Source: DASTHS01 sp035718085
GTDB lineage: Bacteria; Actinomycetota; Acidimicrobiia; Acidimicrobiales; Palsa-688
Assembly: GCA_035718085.1 (NCBI GenBank)
Contig: DASTHS010000209.1
Span: 1-16,326, forward strand
DNA length: 16,326 nucleotides
Reading direction: 5' to 3'
Shown here: piece after piece, positions 1 to 7,762 of the stretch
Layout of the letters: each line of letters begins with the position of its first letter
Numbering within the stretch: position 1 is the first letter of the stretch
Position numbers and translations under genes: made by a program
The notes under the pieces: generated by a model
Databases searched by the model: none
Seen by the model: only the letters and a program-made list of their open reading frames with translations
Told to the model about the DNA's origin: nothing

Positions 1-386
1 ATGCGGATGTCGCTCGCCAGCACCAGCGCCAGACCGCCCCCCGCCGCCGGTCCGTTGACTGCAGCGATGATCGGCTGCGGCAGGCGGCGCATGTGGGGCA
101 CCAGCGAGGCGATGTGCCGCTGCACGGCCATGCCAGCCGGCACTCCCCCGCGCTCGGCTGCCGGCCCCGGAGGCCGCCCGTAGCCGCTCAGGTCGGCACC
201 GGCGCAGAACCCGCGCCCTGCGCCGGTGAGTACCACGACGCGCGTCGCCCCGTCGTCGGCCAACTCGTCGAAGGCGTCGTGGAGGCCGCTGATGAGGTCG
301 ACGTTCATGGCGTTGAGCGCCTCGGGCCGGTTCATGGTCACCAGGGCCACGCCGGGGCGCGGGCGGGTGGTCTCGACGGCGCTCAT
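1..386 (-). CDS. Enoyl-CoA hydratase/isomerase family protein, partial (3' end outside the window)
   Basis: This is the N-terminal ~128 residues of a crotonase-fold protein reading off the left edge. Such enzymes act on acyl-CoA thioesters, classically hydrating 2-enoyl-CoA in beta-oxidation. Visible hallmarks are the early strand VALVTMNRPEALNAMN (residues 13–28), the first oxyanion-hole segment GAGRGFCAGADLSG (about 55–68) and the second segment AAVNGPAAGGGLALVLASD (about 108–126). The position after GGG that carries the first catalytic Glu in classical hydratases (GGGCEL) is Ala here (GGGLAL). The second catalytic Glu would lie beyond the edge, so the exact reaction (hydratase, isomerase or other crotonase chemistry) is open. 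The ATG start at 386 overlaps the stop codon of the upstream sigma factor gene as ATGA, so translational coupling is likely. Family assignment is secure; substrate is unknown. Confidence 0.93.
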   Translation of the reverse strand, partial: MSAVETTRPRPGVALVTMNRPEALNAMNVDLISGLHDAFDELADDGATRVVVLTGAGRGFCAGADLSGYGRPPGPAAERGGVPAGMAVQRHIASLVPHMRRLPQPIIAAVNGPAAGGGLALVLASDIR

Positions 387-1663
387 GCGTCCTCCAGGTA
401 GTCGCGCAGGTTGGCCCGGGCCACCGGCTGGCGCAGCTTCGCCAGGGTCTTGCTCTCGATCTGGCGGATCCGCTCGCGGGTCACGCCGAACTCGCGGCCG
501 ACCTCTTCGAGGGTGCGCATCTCGCCGTCGTCGAGCCCGAAGCGCAGCCGCACCACCTTCTGCTCGCGCTCGGTCAGCTCCGAGAGGGCGTCGCGCACGG
601 CCTCGTTGAGCATGGCCCGGGTGGCCGCCTCGAGGGGGGCCACGGCCTGGTCGTCCTCGATCAGATCGGAGAGCGAGAAGTCGTCGTCACCCATCGGCTG
701 CTCGAGGCTCACCGTCTCCTGGCTGAGGCGCAAGATCTCCCGCACCCGCGCCGGCGCCAGCTCGGTGCGCGCGGCGACCTCGTCGACGGTCGCCTCCCGG
801 CCCAGCTCCTGCAGCATCTGGCGCTGCACCCGCACCACCTTGTTGATGGTCTCGACCATGTGCACGGGGATGCGGATGGTGCGGGCCTGGTCGGCCACCG
901 CCCGGGTGATGGCCTGACGGATCCACCAGGTCGCGTAGGTCGAGAACTTGAAGCCCTTGGTGTAGTCGAACTTGTCGACGGCCCGCATCAGGCCGAGGTT
1001 GCCCTCCTGGATCAGGTCGAGCAGCGCCATGCCCCGGTTGCGGTACCGCTTGGCGATCGACACGACGAGGCGCAGGTTGGCCTCGACCAGGATGCGCTTG
1101 GCCGCCGCCCCCTCGGCCACCAACCGCCGGTCGCGCGCCGATGTGGGCCCGTCGTCGGCGGCGAGCAGCCGCTCGGCGGCGGCGATGCCGGCCTCGACGC
1201 AGCGGGCGAGGGTCACCTCCTCGGAGCCGGTCAGCAGCGGCACCCGCCCGATCTCCTTGAGGTACATGCGCACCGGATCGGAGCTGCCACCGGCGAAGCC
1301 GTCGAGGTCGACGCGCAGGTCGGCGATCGAGGCCACCTTGCCGCTGCGGTGGCGGGCCGACGACCCGGCGAGCTGCGCCAGCGCCGACGACAGCTCGTCA
1401 CCGGCCGCGTCGGCGGCGGCCGCCGCCGCTCCGGCCGCCTCGGCCCCCCGTGCTTCGGTGTCGGCGTCGCGCCACTCGATGCCCTCGGCGCGCACGCGGT
1501 TGACGACTGCGTCGATGAGGCCGGGGCTGAGCTCCACCGACTCGAGCAGGGCCACGACGTCGTCGGCCCCCAGCCAACCACGGTCGCGCCCGTGCAGCAG
1601 CAGGGCGGCGAAGTCGACCGTCGGCGTGCCGTCGGGCCGGAACGGCGTGACCGGGCCGGTCAC
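383..1663 (-). CDS. rpoD: Primary RNA polymerase sigma factor (sigma-70, RpoD/SigA)
   Basis: A 426-residue group 1 sigma factor that directs RNA polymerase to housekeeping promoters. Residues 18–64 resemble region 1.1, which only primary sigma factors carry. An Ala-rich linker (about 75–98) follows, then region 1.2 (128–160, DPVRMYLKEIGRVPLL). Region 2 spans about 186–262, with the core-binding DLIQEGNLGLMRAVDKFDYT (216–235) and the -10-recognising YATWWIRQAI (243–252). Region 3 covers about 263–345, and region 4 ends in the -35-binding helix-turn-helix TLEEVGREFGVTRERIRQIE (384–403) and the typical ending LRDYLEDA. The start is GTG at 1663, preceded by GGGGGAG nine bases upstream. dnaG lies 40 bp upstream on the same strand, echoing the macromolecular-synthesis operon. 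The stop overlaps the next gene's ATG. Identification is very secure; rpoD and sigA are alternative names. Confidence 0.97.
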   Translation of the reverse strand: MTGPVTPFRPDGTPTVDFAALLLHGRDRGWLGADDVVALLESVELSPGLIDAVVNRVRAEGIEWRDADTEARGAEAAGAAAAAADAAGDELSSALAQLAGSSARHRSGKVASIADLRVDLDGFAGGSSDPVRMYLKEIGRVPLLTGSEEVTLARCVEAGIAAAERLLAADDGPTSARDRRLVAEGAAAKRILVEANLRLVVSIAKRYRNRGMALLDLIQEGNLGLMRAVDKFDYTKGFKFSTYATWWIRQAITRAVADQARTIRIPVHMVETINKVVRVQRQMLQELGREATVDEVAARTELAPARVREILRLSQETVSLEQPMGDDDFSLSDLIEDDQAVAPLEAATRAMLNEAVRDALSELTEREQKVVRLRFGLDDGEMRTLEEVGREFGVTRERIRQIESKTLAKLRQPVARANLRDYLEDA

Positions 1664-1703
1664 CGCTGCCCGCTCCCCCGAGCTCGCATGGCACCGCCTT
1701 CCC

Positions 1704-3512
1704 TCATGCCGCCCCCACGGCCGGCTCGGCCCGTGCGATCAGCCAGCCTACCAGCGCCTCCTCGGCCTCGACCCGGGCGGCCGGGTCGCCCGCCTCCGGC
1801 GGGCGCAGCGCCTCGATGGCCAGCTTGAGCCACGCCACCGCGCCGGCGTAGGCGGCCTGGTCGTCGGCGCCGCGCATCTCGGCGGCGACCTCGGCCAGGC
1901 AGCGCTGCCCGGCCCGCTCGACGAGGCGCACGACGATGTCGTCGGCATCGGGTTCGGGGTCTTCCACCGCCAGCTGGCGGAGCAGGGCGGCGGCCGCCGG
2001 GTCGGCCTCGTCGATGGCCTCGTGGAGGTCGTCGGCCGCCATCAGCGCGTCGAGCACGGCGACCGCCAGCGGCGAGGCGAACAGCGCCCGGTGCAGGCGG
2101 GCGGCGACCTCCTCGGGGCGGTGCACCGCCAGCCGGAGGGCCTCGCGCTCCACGCCGGTCACCGTGGGCGCCGGCAGGTCGTCGTCACCCCCCGCCGGGC
2201 GCCTCGCGGCGGGCGCGGGCCGCACCGCGACCTTCCCCTGCTCTCCCGTCGCCAGGCTCCGGAGCCGTTCCGGGTCGATGCGGCAGCGGTCGGCCACCTG
2301 CATGAGGTACTGGTCGCGCACCAGCGGGTTGGGGTGGGCGTCCACCAGCTCCACGGCCGCGGCGGCGGCGCGGGCCCGGCCCTCGGGGGTGGCCAGGTCG
2401 GCGGCGGCCCACAGCCGGGCCAGGCGGAACCCGAGGTACGGCTGGGCGCCGTCGATCGCCGCCCGCAGCGCCCCAGGGTCGCTGCGGGCCAGGTCGGCGG
2501 GGTCGGCACCGGCGGGCAGGGCGGCCACCCGGATGTCGAGCTCGTGGCGCCGCTCCCACTCGTAGAAGTGCTCGGCGGCGTGCTGGCCGGCCCCGTCGGC
2601 GTCGTAGGCCAGCACCACCCGGCGGGCGAAGCGGGTGAGCAGCTTGACGTGGCCGTCGGCCAGGGCGGTGCCGCAGGTGGCCACCGCCTCGCCGATCCCG
2701 GCCCGCTGCAGGCCGATCACGTCGGTGTAGCCCTCGCAGATCACGATGCGCCCGCTGGTCACCACCTCGCGCTTGGCCCAGTTGAGGCCGTAGAGCACCT
2801 GGCTCTTGTCGTAGACGGCGGTGCCGGAGGTGTTCTTGTACTTGGGCTGCCGGCCGCCCGGCAGCATGCGGCCCCCGGCGCCGATCGGGCGGCCGCCGGC
2901 GTCGAAGATGGGGAAGATGATGCGGCCGCGGAAGAAGTCGACCACGCTCCCCCGCTCGGTGCGGGTGGCCAGGCCGGCGTCGAGCAGGTCGGCGACGGGC
3001 CGGCCGAGGCCCTTGATCAGGCCATCCCACCCGTCGGGCGCCCAGCCGATGCGGTAGGTGCCCACGACGTCGGCGTCGTAGCCGCGCTCGGCGCGCAGGT
3101 AGTGGCGGGCGGCGCCGGCGTCGGGGCCGTTGAGGCGCGCCTGGTACCAGCTGATCGCCGCCTCGAGGGTGTCGTGGATCGCCGCCCGGCGCTGCTGGGA
3201 TCGGCCCACGGCCTCGTCGTCGTAGCGCAGCGATATGCCGGCCCGGCCGGCCAGGCGCTCGACCGCCTCCTTGAAGTCGAGCTGGTCGAGCTCGCGCACG
3301 AAGGTGATGGCGTCGCCGCTGGCCTGGCAGCCGAAGCAGTAGTACACCCCGAGCTCGGCGTTGATCGAGAACGACGGGCTCTTCTCGGTGTGGAACGGGC
3401 ACAGCCCCGTCCAGCGGGTGCCGACCCGGCGCAGGCTCATGTGCTCGCTGGCCACCGCCACGAGGTCGGTCGCCGCCCGCACCCGGGCGATGTCCTCCTC
3501 CACGATCCCCAC
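1704..3512 (-). CDS. dnaG: DNA primase DnaG
   Basis: Synthesises RNA primers for the replication fork, working with the replicative helicase DnaB. The ~602-residue protein has the expected three-part layout. An N-terminal zinc-binding domain carries GLCPFHTEKSPSF and YYCFGCQASGDAI (Cys and His at about 38, 41, 59 and 62). A catalytic core contains a TOPRIM domain, with the acidic motifs CEGYTDVIGL (about 259–268) and LAYDADGAGQ (about 301–310). A Pro/Ala/Arg-rich linker near 430–455 leads into a helical C-terminal region, presumably the helicase-binding domain. Three in-frame GTG codons (3518, 3512, 3503) compete as start. I chose 3512 because the protein then begins MGIVEEDIARVR like relatives, and a GCAGG lies eight bases upstream. 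A database may list 3518. rpoD follows after 40 bp, and a hairpin separates the gene from ppdK upstream. Confidence 0.97.
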   Translation of the reverse strand: MGIVEEDIARVRAATDLVAVASEHMSLRRVGTRWTGLCPFHTEKSPSFSINAELGVYYCFGCQASGDAITFVRELDQLDFKEAVERLAGRAGISLRYDDEAVGRSQQRRAAIHDTLEAAISWYQARLNGPDAGAARHYLRAERGYDADVVGTYRIGWAPDGWDGLIKGLGRPVADLLDAGLATRTERGSVVDFFRGRIIFPIFDAGGRPIGAGGRMLPGGRQPKYKNTSGTAVYDKSQVLYGLNWAKREVVTSGRIVICEGYTDVIGLQRAGIGEAVATCGTALADGHVKLLTRFARRVVLAYDADGAGQHAAEHFYEWERRHELDIRVAALPAGADPADLARSDPGALRAAIDGAQPYLGFRLARLWAAADLATPEGRARAAAAAVELVDAHPNPLVRDQYLMQVADRCRIDPERLRSLATGEQGKVAVRPAPAARRPAGGDDDLPAPTVTGVEREALRLAVHRPEEVAARLHRALFASPLAVAVLDALMAADDLHEAIDEADPAAAALLRQLAVEDPEPDADDIVVRLVERAGQRCLAEVAAEMRGADDQAAYAGAVAWLKLAIEALRPPEAGDPAARVEAEEALVGWLIARAEPAVGAA

Positions 3513-3545
3513 GCCCACAGCCTGCCACCGCGGAGCGACGTGGCG

Positions 3546-3576
3546 GCCCGCCGACCCCCGACCGGGGGCGGCGGGC
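3546..3576 (-). terminator. GC-rich hairpin between ppdK and dnaG, probable terminator
   Basis: Bases 3546–3553 (GCCCGCCG) pair with 3569–3576 (CGGCGGGC), and 3555–3559 (CCCCC) pair with 3564–3568 (GGGGG). A3554 is a single bulge and the loop is GACC (3560–3563), giving a 13-bp stem. It begins 17 bases after the ppdK stop on the minus strand. No U-tract follows, which is common for terminator-like hairpins in high-GC actinobacteria. It could instead act as an mRNA 3'-end stabiliser, or as partial attenuation ahead of dnaG. Confidence 0.5.
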
Positions 3577-3593
3577 GGCGCGTCAGGCGGGGC

Positions 3594-6308
3594 TCAGCCC
3601 GCCGCCAGCACCGACTGGGCGGCGGCCAGCCGGGCGATCGGCACCCGGAACGGCGAGCACGACACGTAGTCGAGCCCGACCGCCGAGAAGAAGGCGATCG
3701 ACTCGGGGTCGCCGCCGTGCTCGCCGCAGACGCCCAGCTTCAGGCCGGGCTTGGTCGCCCGACCCCGGGCGACGGCGTCGCGCACCAGCTGGCCGACCCC
3801 GCCCTGGTCGATGGTCTCGAACGGGTTGCGCTTGAGCAGGCCCGCCTCCAGGTAGGCGGCCATCATGCGGCCCTCGACGTCGTCGCGGGAGAACCCGAAG
3901 GTCATCTGGGTGAGGTCGTTGGTGCCGAAGCTGAAGAAGTCGGCCTCCTCGGCGATCTCGTCGGCCCGGACTGCGGCTCGCGGCGTCTCGATCATGGTGC
4001 CGATGGTGACGTCGAGGCGGCGGCGACCCGAGCCGGCCAGGGCGGCGTCGACGGCGCCCTGCACCCACGAGCGGGCCAGGGCCAGCTCCTCGCGGGTGAC
4101 CGTCAGCGGGATCATGATCTCGACCTTGGGCTTGCCCCCGGCGGCCACCCGGTCGAGGGCGGCCTCCATCAGGGCGCGCACCTGCATGGCGTAGAGGCCG
4201 GGCTTGACCACCCCGAGGCGCACGCCGCGGGTGCCGAGCATCGGGTTGACCTCGTGCCACTCCTCCGCGGCGGCCAGCAGCGCCTGCTCCTCCTCGGAGA
4301 GCCCGCCGCTCGTCGCCCGCTTCAACTGCAGCTCCTCCACCGACGGCAGGAACTCGTGCAGCGGCGGGTCGAGCAGGCGCACCGTGACCGGCAGGCCGTC
4401 CATCGCCTCGAGGATGGCGGTGAAGTCCTCCTTCTGGGCGACCCGCAGCGCCTCGAGGGCGGCGGTCTCGTCCTCGGAGCCGGCCTGGGCCAGGATCATG
4501 CGCCGCACCACCGGCAGGCGGTCGTCGGCGAGGAACATGTGCTCGGTCCGGCACAGGCCGATGCCCTCCGCACCGAGGGCGCGCGCCTGGGCGGCGTCGG
4601 GCCCGTTGTCGGCGTTGGCCCGCACCACCATGCGCCCCTTGCGGATCTTGTCGGCCCAGCCGAGCACCACGGCCAGCTGCTCGTTGACCTCCGGGTCGAC
4701 GGTGTCGGCGTGGCCGGCGAACACCTCGCCGGTGGTGCCGTCGATGGCCAGCCAGTCGCCCTCGGCGAAGCGCCGGTCGCCGATGGCGAACCCGCCTCCG
4801 CTGAAGCGCACGGCTTCGGCGCCGACCACCGCCGGCTTGCCCCAGCCGCGAGCGACCACGGCGGCGTGGCTCACGAGGCCACCGCGGGCGGTGAGGATGC
4901 CCTGGGCGGCGAGCATGCCGCTCACGTCGTCGGGCGAGGTCTCGTTGCGCACCAGGATGACCCGCTCGCCCCGCCCGGCCCACTCGACGGCCGCGGCGGA
5001 GGTGAGCACGGCCCGGCCCACGGCGCCGCCCGGCGACGCCGCCAGCCCCCGGCCGACGACCGCGACCTCCCCGTCGACGGCCACGGGCACGCCGTCGTCG
5101 CCGCGCAGCAGCGTCGGGTGCAGCAGCTGGTCGACGTGGTCGGGGCTGACCCGGGCCACCGCCTCCTCCCGGGTGATCTTCCACGCCCCCGGCGCCGGCT
5201 TGTCGATGAACAGCTTCTTCGGGGCCTTCCACCGCTGCGTCGCGGTCATCTCCACCGCCATGCGCAGGGCGGCAGCGCCCGTGCGCTTCCCGACCCGGGT
5301 CTGGAGCATGTACAGCGTGCCGTCGTCGATGGTGAACTCGGTGTCGCACATGTCGCGGTAGTGAGCTTCGAGCCGGGCGAAGATCTCCATCAGCTGGGCG
5401 TGGCTGTCGGGGAACTCGTCTTGCATGGCGATGAGGGGCTCGGTCTGACGGATGCCGGCGACGACATCCTCCCCCTGCGCGTTCTTGAGGAAGTCGCCGT
5501 ACTGGCCCTGGGCGCCGGTGGCCGGGTCGCGGGTGAAGCCCACCCCGGTGCCCGACCGGTCGTTGCGGTTCCCGAACACCATCGCCTGCACGTTCACCGC
5601 GGTGCCGAGGGTGTGGGCGATCTTCTCCCGCACCCGGTAGGCCCGGGCCCGCTCGCCGTCCCACGACTTGAACACCGCCTCGATGGCACCCCGCAGCTGG
5701 GCCGCCGGGTCCTGCGGGAACGGCGCGCCGGTGGCCCGTTCGACGATCTCCTTGTAGACGTCGCACAGGTCGCGCAGGTCGCCGGCGGGGATCTCGGCGT
5801 CGGTCTTCACCCCGACCGCCGTGCGGGCCTGCTCGAGGCGCTGGTCGAACTCGCCGCCCTCGATGCCGAGCACGATGCGCCCGTACATGGAGATGAACCG
5901 CCGGTAGCTGTCGTAGGCGAAGCGCTCGTCGGAGGTGGCCTTGGCGAACCCCACGACCGACTCGTCGTTGAGGCCCAGGTTCAGCACCGTGTCCATCATC
6001 CCGGGCATCGAGAACTTGGCCCCGGAGCGCACGCTCACCAGCAGCGGGTCGGACGGGTCGCCGAGCTTCTTGCCCATGGCCTTCTCCAGGCGGGCGCGGT
6101 GGCGGGCGACCTCGGCGTCGAGGCCGTCGGGCCAACCGCCCTCCATGTGGGCGCGGCACGCCTCGGTGCTGATGGTGAACCCCGGCGGCACCGGCAGGCC
6201 GAGCACCGAGGTCATCTCCGCCAGGTTGGCGCCCTTGCCGCCGAGGAGGTCCTTCATCTCCATCGGGGGCTTGCGGTGCTTGTGGTCGAAAGCGAAGACG
6301 TAGGGCAC
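3594..6308 (-). CDS. ppdK: Pyruvate, phosphate dikinase
   Basis: Interconverts pyruvate + ATP + phosphate with PEP + AMP + pyrophosphate in the cytoplasm, through a swivelling phospho-histidine domain. The 904-residue length is normal for bacterial PPDK. The N-terminal nucleotide-binding part starts with KDLLGGKGANLAEMTSVLGL (19–38) and includes RSGAKFSMPGMMDTVLNLGLN (about 94–114). The phosphocarrier motif is LTARGGLVSHAAVVARGWGK (472–491) with catalytic His481. The C-terminal PEP/pyruvate barrel ends with GVCGEHGGDPES, where Cys861 is the expected proton donor. The textbook GGMTSHAAV reads GGLVSHAAV here, so the Thr phosphorylated by the plant-type regulatory protein is Val. The GTG start at 6308 has GGAGG ten bases upstream. 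glyS lies upstream on the same strand and dnaG follows after a strong hairpin, so it is probably its own unit or the end of the glyS unit. Confidence 0.97.
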   Translation of the reverse strand: MPYVFAFDHKHRKPPMEMKDLLGGKGANLAEMTSVLGLPVPPGFTISTEACRAHMEGGWPDGLDAEVARHRARLEKAMGKKLGDPSDPLLVSVRSGAKFSMPGMMDTVLNLGLNDESVVGFAKATSDERFAYDSYRRFISMYGRIVLGIEGGEFDQRLEQARTAVGVKTDAEIPAGDLRDLCDVYKEIVERATGAPFPQDPAAQLRGAIEAVFKSWDGERARAYRVREKIAHTLGTAVNVQAMVFGNRNDRSGTGVGFTRDPATGAQGQYGDFLKNAQGEDVVAGIRQTEPLIAMQDEFPDSHAQLMEIFARLEAHYRDMCDTEFTIDDGTLYMLQTRVGKRTGAAALRMAVEMTATQRWKAPKKLFIDKPAPGAWKITREEAVARVSPDHVDQLLHPTLLRGDDGVPVAVDGEVAVVGRGLAASPGGAVGRAVLTSAAAVEWAGRGERVILVRNETSPDDVSGMLAAQGILTARGGLVSHAAVVARGWGKPAVVGAEAVRFSGGGFAIGDRRFAEGDWLAIDGTTGEVFAGHADTVDPEVNEQLAVVLGWADKIRKGRMVVRANADNGPDAAQARALGAEGIGLCRTEHMFLADDRLPVVRRMILAQAGSEDETAALEALRVAQKEDFTAILEAMDGLPVTVRLLDPPLHEFLPSVEELQLKRATSGGLSEEEQALLAAAEEWHEVNPMLGTRGVRLGVVKPGLYAMQVRALMEAALDRVAAGGKPKVEIMIPLTVTREELALARSWVQGAVDAALAGSGRRRLDVTIGTMIETPRAAVRADEIAEEADFFSFGTNDLTQMTFGFSRDDVEGRMMAAYLEAGLLKRNPFETIDQGGVGQLVRDAVARGRATKPGLKLGVCGEHGGDPESIAFFSAVGLDYVSCSPFRVPIARLAAAQSVLAAG

Positions 6309-6324
6309 TGGGCGAGAACCTCCG

Positions 6325-6342
6325 GGGCGCGCGGGCGCGCCC
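6325..6342 (-). repeat. Perfect palindromic hairpin in the glyS–ppdK gap
   Basis: GGGCGCGC (6325–6332) and GCGCGCCC (6335–6342) are perfect inverted copies separated by GG, so at least a 7-bp stem with a CGGG loop can form. On the minus strand it lies 42 bases after the glyS stop and just before the GGAGG ribosome-binding site of ppdK (6319–6323). It could terminate glyS transcription or act as a 5' leader structure modulating ppdK translation. No U-tract is visible. Confidence 0.4.
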
Positions 6343-6343
6343 G

Positions 6344-6349
6344 ACAGTA
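6344..6349 (-). promoter_or_regulatory. Candidate -10 element for ppdK
   Basis: TACTGT on the minus strand fits the actinobacterial TANNNT -10 pattern. A start about seven bases downstream would give a leader of roughly 30 bases that begins inside the palindrome at 6325–6342 and includes the GGAGG ribosome-binding site. No convincing -35 hexamer is seen at 16–18 bases, so this is a weak prediction. Confidence 0.27.
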
Positions 6350-6384
6350 GAGGGCGGCCCGGGCCTGAGCGAGTACCGGCTGCG

Positions 6385-7704
6385 CTAGAGGCCCAGGCGG
6401 CCGCGCACCTCGCCGACGAGGGCGTCGATCGGCACCCGCACCTGCTCGGTGGTGTCGCGGTCGCGGATGGTGACGGCGTGGTCGTCGAGGCTGTCGAAGT
6501 CGACGGTGACGCACAGCGGTGTGCCGATCTCGTCCTGGCGGCGGTAGCGGCGGCCGATCGACTGGGTCTCGTCGTAGTCGCACATGCACACCGGCTGCAG
6601 CAGCGACAGCACCCGCTGCGCCACCGGGGCGAGGGTGTCCTTCTTCGACAGCGGCAGCACGGCCACCTGGTACGGCGCCAGGCGGGGGTGCAGCTTGAGC
6701 ACGCTGCGCTTCTCGCCGCCCACCTCGTCCTCGGTCATCGCCGAGAGCAAGAACGCCATCATCGTGCGCGTCGCCCCCGCCGCCGGCTCGATCACGTACG
6801 GCACGTAGCGCTCGCCGCTGGCCTGGTCGAAGTACTCGAGGGTCTCGCCGCTGGCGGCGGCGTGGGCCTTGAGGTCGTAGTCGGTGCGGTTGGCGATGCC
6901 CTCCAGCTCGCCCCACCCCCACGGGAAGCGGTACTCCACGTCGCTGGTGCCCGCCGAGTAGTGCGACAGCTCGTCGGGGTCGTGGGGCCGGATGCGCAGG
7001 TCGTCGCGGGGGATGCCCAGGTCGACGTACCAGTCGAAGCGGGCCTGCACCCAGTAGTCGAACCACGTGGGCGCCTCCGCCGGCGGCACGAAGAACTCGA
7101 GCTCCATCTGCTCGAACTCCCGGGTGCGGAACACGAAGTTGCCCGGTGTGATCTCGTTGCGGAAGCTCTTGCCGATCTGGGCGATGCCGAACGGGGGCTT
7201 CTTGCGGCTGGTGCGGGCCACGTTGGCGAAGTTGACGAAGTGGCCCTGCGCCGTCTCGGGGCGCAGGTAGGCGGCGTTGCCGTCCTCCTCGACCGGGCCG
7301 ACGAAGGTCTTGAACATCAGGTTGAACGCCCGGGCGTCGGTGAGGTCGGCCGACCCGCAGTTCGGGCAGTGCACCACCCCGTCGTCGCCGGCCTCGAGGT
7401 GGTCGGCGCGCCAGCGCTCCTTGCAGCTGCGGCAGTCGACCAGCGGGTCGGTGAAGTTCGCCAGGTGCCCCGACGCCTCCCAGATCCGCGGGCTCGACAG
7501 GATGGCGGCGTCGAGGCCCACCACGTCGGTGCGCAGCTGCACCATCGACCGCCACCAGGCGTCCTTGACGTTGCGGAGCATCAGCACCCCGAGGGGGCCG
7601 TAGTCGTAGGTGCTGCGGAAGCCGCCGTAGATCTCGGCGCTCGGGAAGACGAAGCCCCGGGCCTTCGCCAGCCGGACGATCTCCTCCATGTCGGTGGCAG
7701 CCAT
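6385..7704 (-). CDS. glyS: Glycyl-tRNA synthetase (alpha2 type, class II)
   Basis: Charges tRNA-Gly with glycine. It is the single-chain dimeric form, not the GlyQ/GlyS two-subunit form. Counting from the ATG at 7704, FVFPSAEIYGGFRSTYDYGPLG (split as residues 18–27 and 28–39) is the family signature. A four-cysteine zinc site follows (CRSC about 91–94 and CPNC about 113–116). Class II motif 2 is GKSFRNEITPGNFVFRTREF (about 179–198) and motif 3 is GATRTMMAFLLSAM (about 310–323). A C-terminal anticodon-binding domain runs from about 345 to the end. An in-frame GTG at 7734 with AGGGG nine bases upstream is an alternative start adding ten low-complexity residues (PAAPIASPA). I preferred 7704 because MAATDMEEIVRLAKARGF resembles family N-termini and a TAGCCT -10-like hexamer lies eight bases upstream, suggesting a leaderless message. 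recO ends close upstream. Confidence 0.96.
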   Translation of the reverse strand: MAATDMEEIVRLAKARGFVFPSAEIYGGFRSTYDYGPLGVLMLRNVKDAWWRSMVQLRTDVVGLDAAILSSPRIWEASGHLANFTDPLVDCRSCKERWRADHLEAGDDGVVHCPNCGSADLTDARAFNLMFKTFVGPVEEDGNAAYLRPETAQGHFVNFANVARTSRKKPPFGIAQIGKSFRNEITPGNFVFRTREFEQMELEFFVPPAEAPTWFDYWVQARFDWYVDLGIPRDDLRIRPHDPDELSHYSAGTSDVEYRFPWGWGELEGIANRTDYDLKAHAAASGETLEYFDQASGERYVPYVIEPAAGATRTMMAFLLSAMTEDEVGGEKRSVLKLHPRLAPYQVAVLPLSKKDTLAPVAQRVLSLLQPVCMCDYDETQSIGRRYRRQDEIGTPLCVTVDFDSLDDHAVTIRDRDTTEQVRVPIDALVGEVRGRLGL

Positions 7705-7712
7705 GGCGGGTG

Positions 7713-7718
7713 AGGCTA
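7713..7718 (-). promoter_or_regulatory. Candidate -10 element for a leaderless glyS mRNA
   Basis: TAGCCT on the minus strand matches TANNNT and ends eight bases before the ATG at 7704. Transcription could therefore begin at or just before the start codon. No good -35 hexamer is seen. The competing reading is SD-led translation from GTG 7734. Confidence 0.25.
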
Positions 7719-7762
7719 TCGGTGCCGCAGGCACCGTCCGTTGCCCCTGCGGAGCAGTGTCG

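Noticed and set aside
972..6350. A 1792-codon open frame on the plus strand
   Set aside because: It runs antisense through rpoD, dnaG and ppdK. It is rich in Gly, Ala, His, Val and Asp with no domain pattern, as expected for the opposite strand of very GC-rich genes where stop codons are rare.
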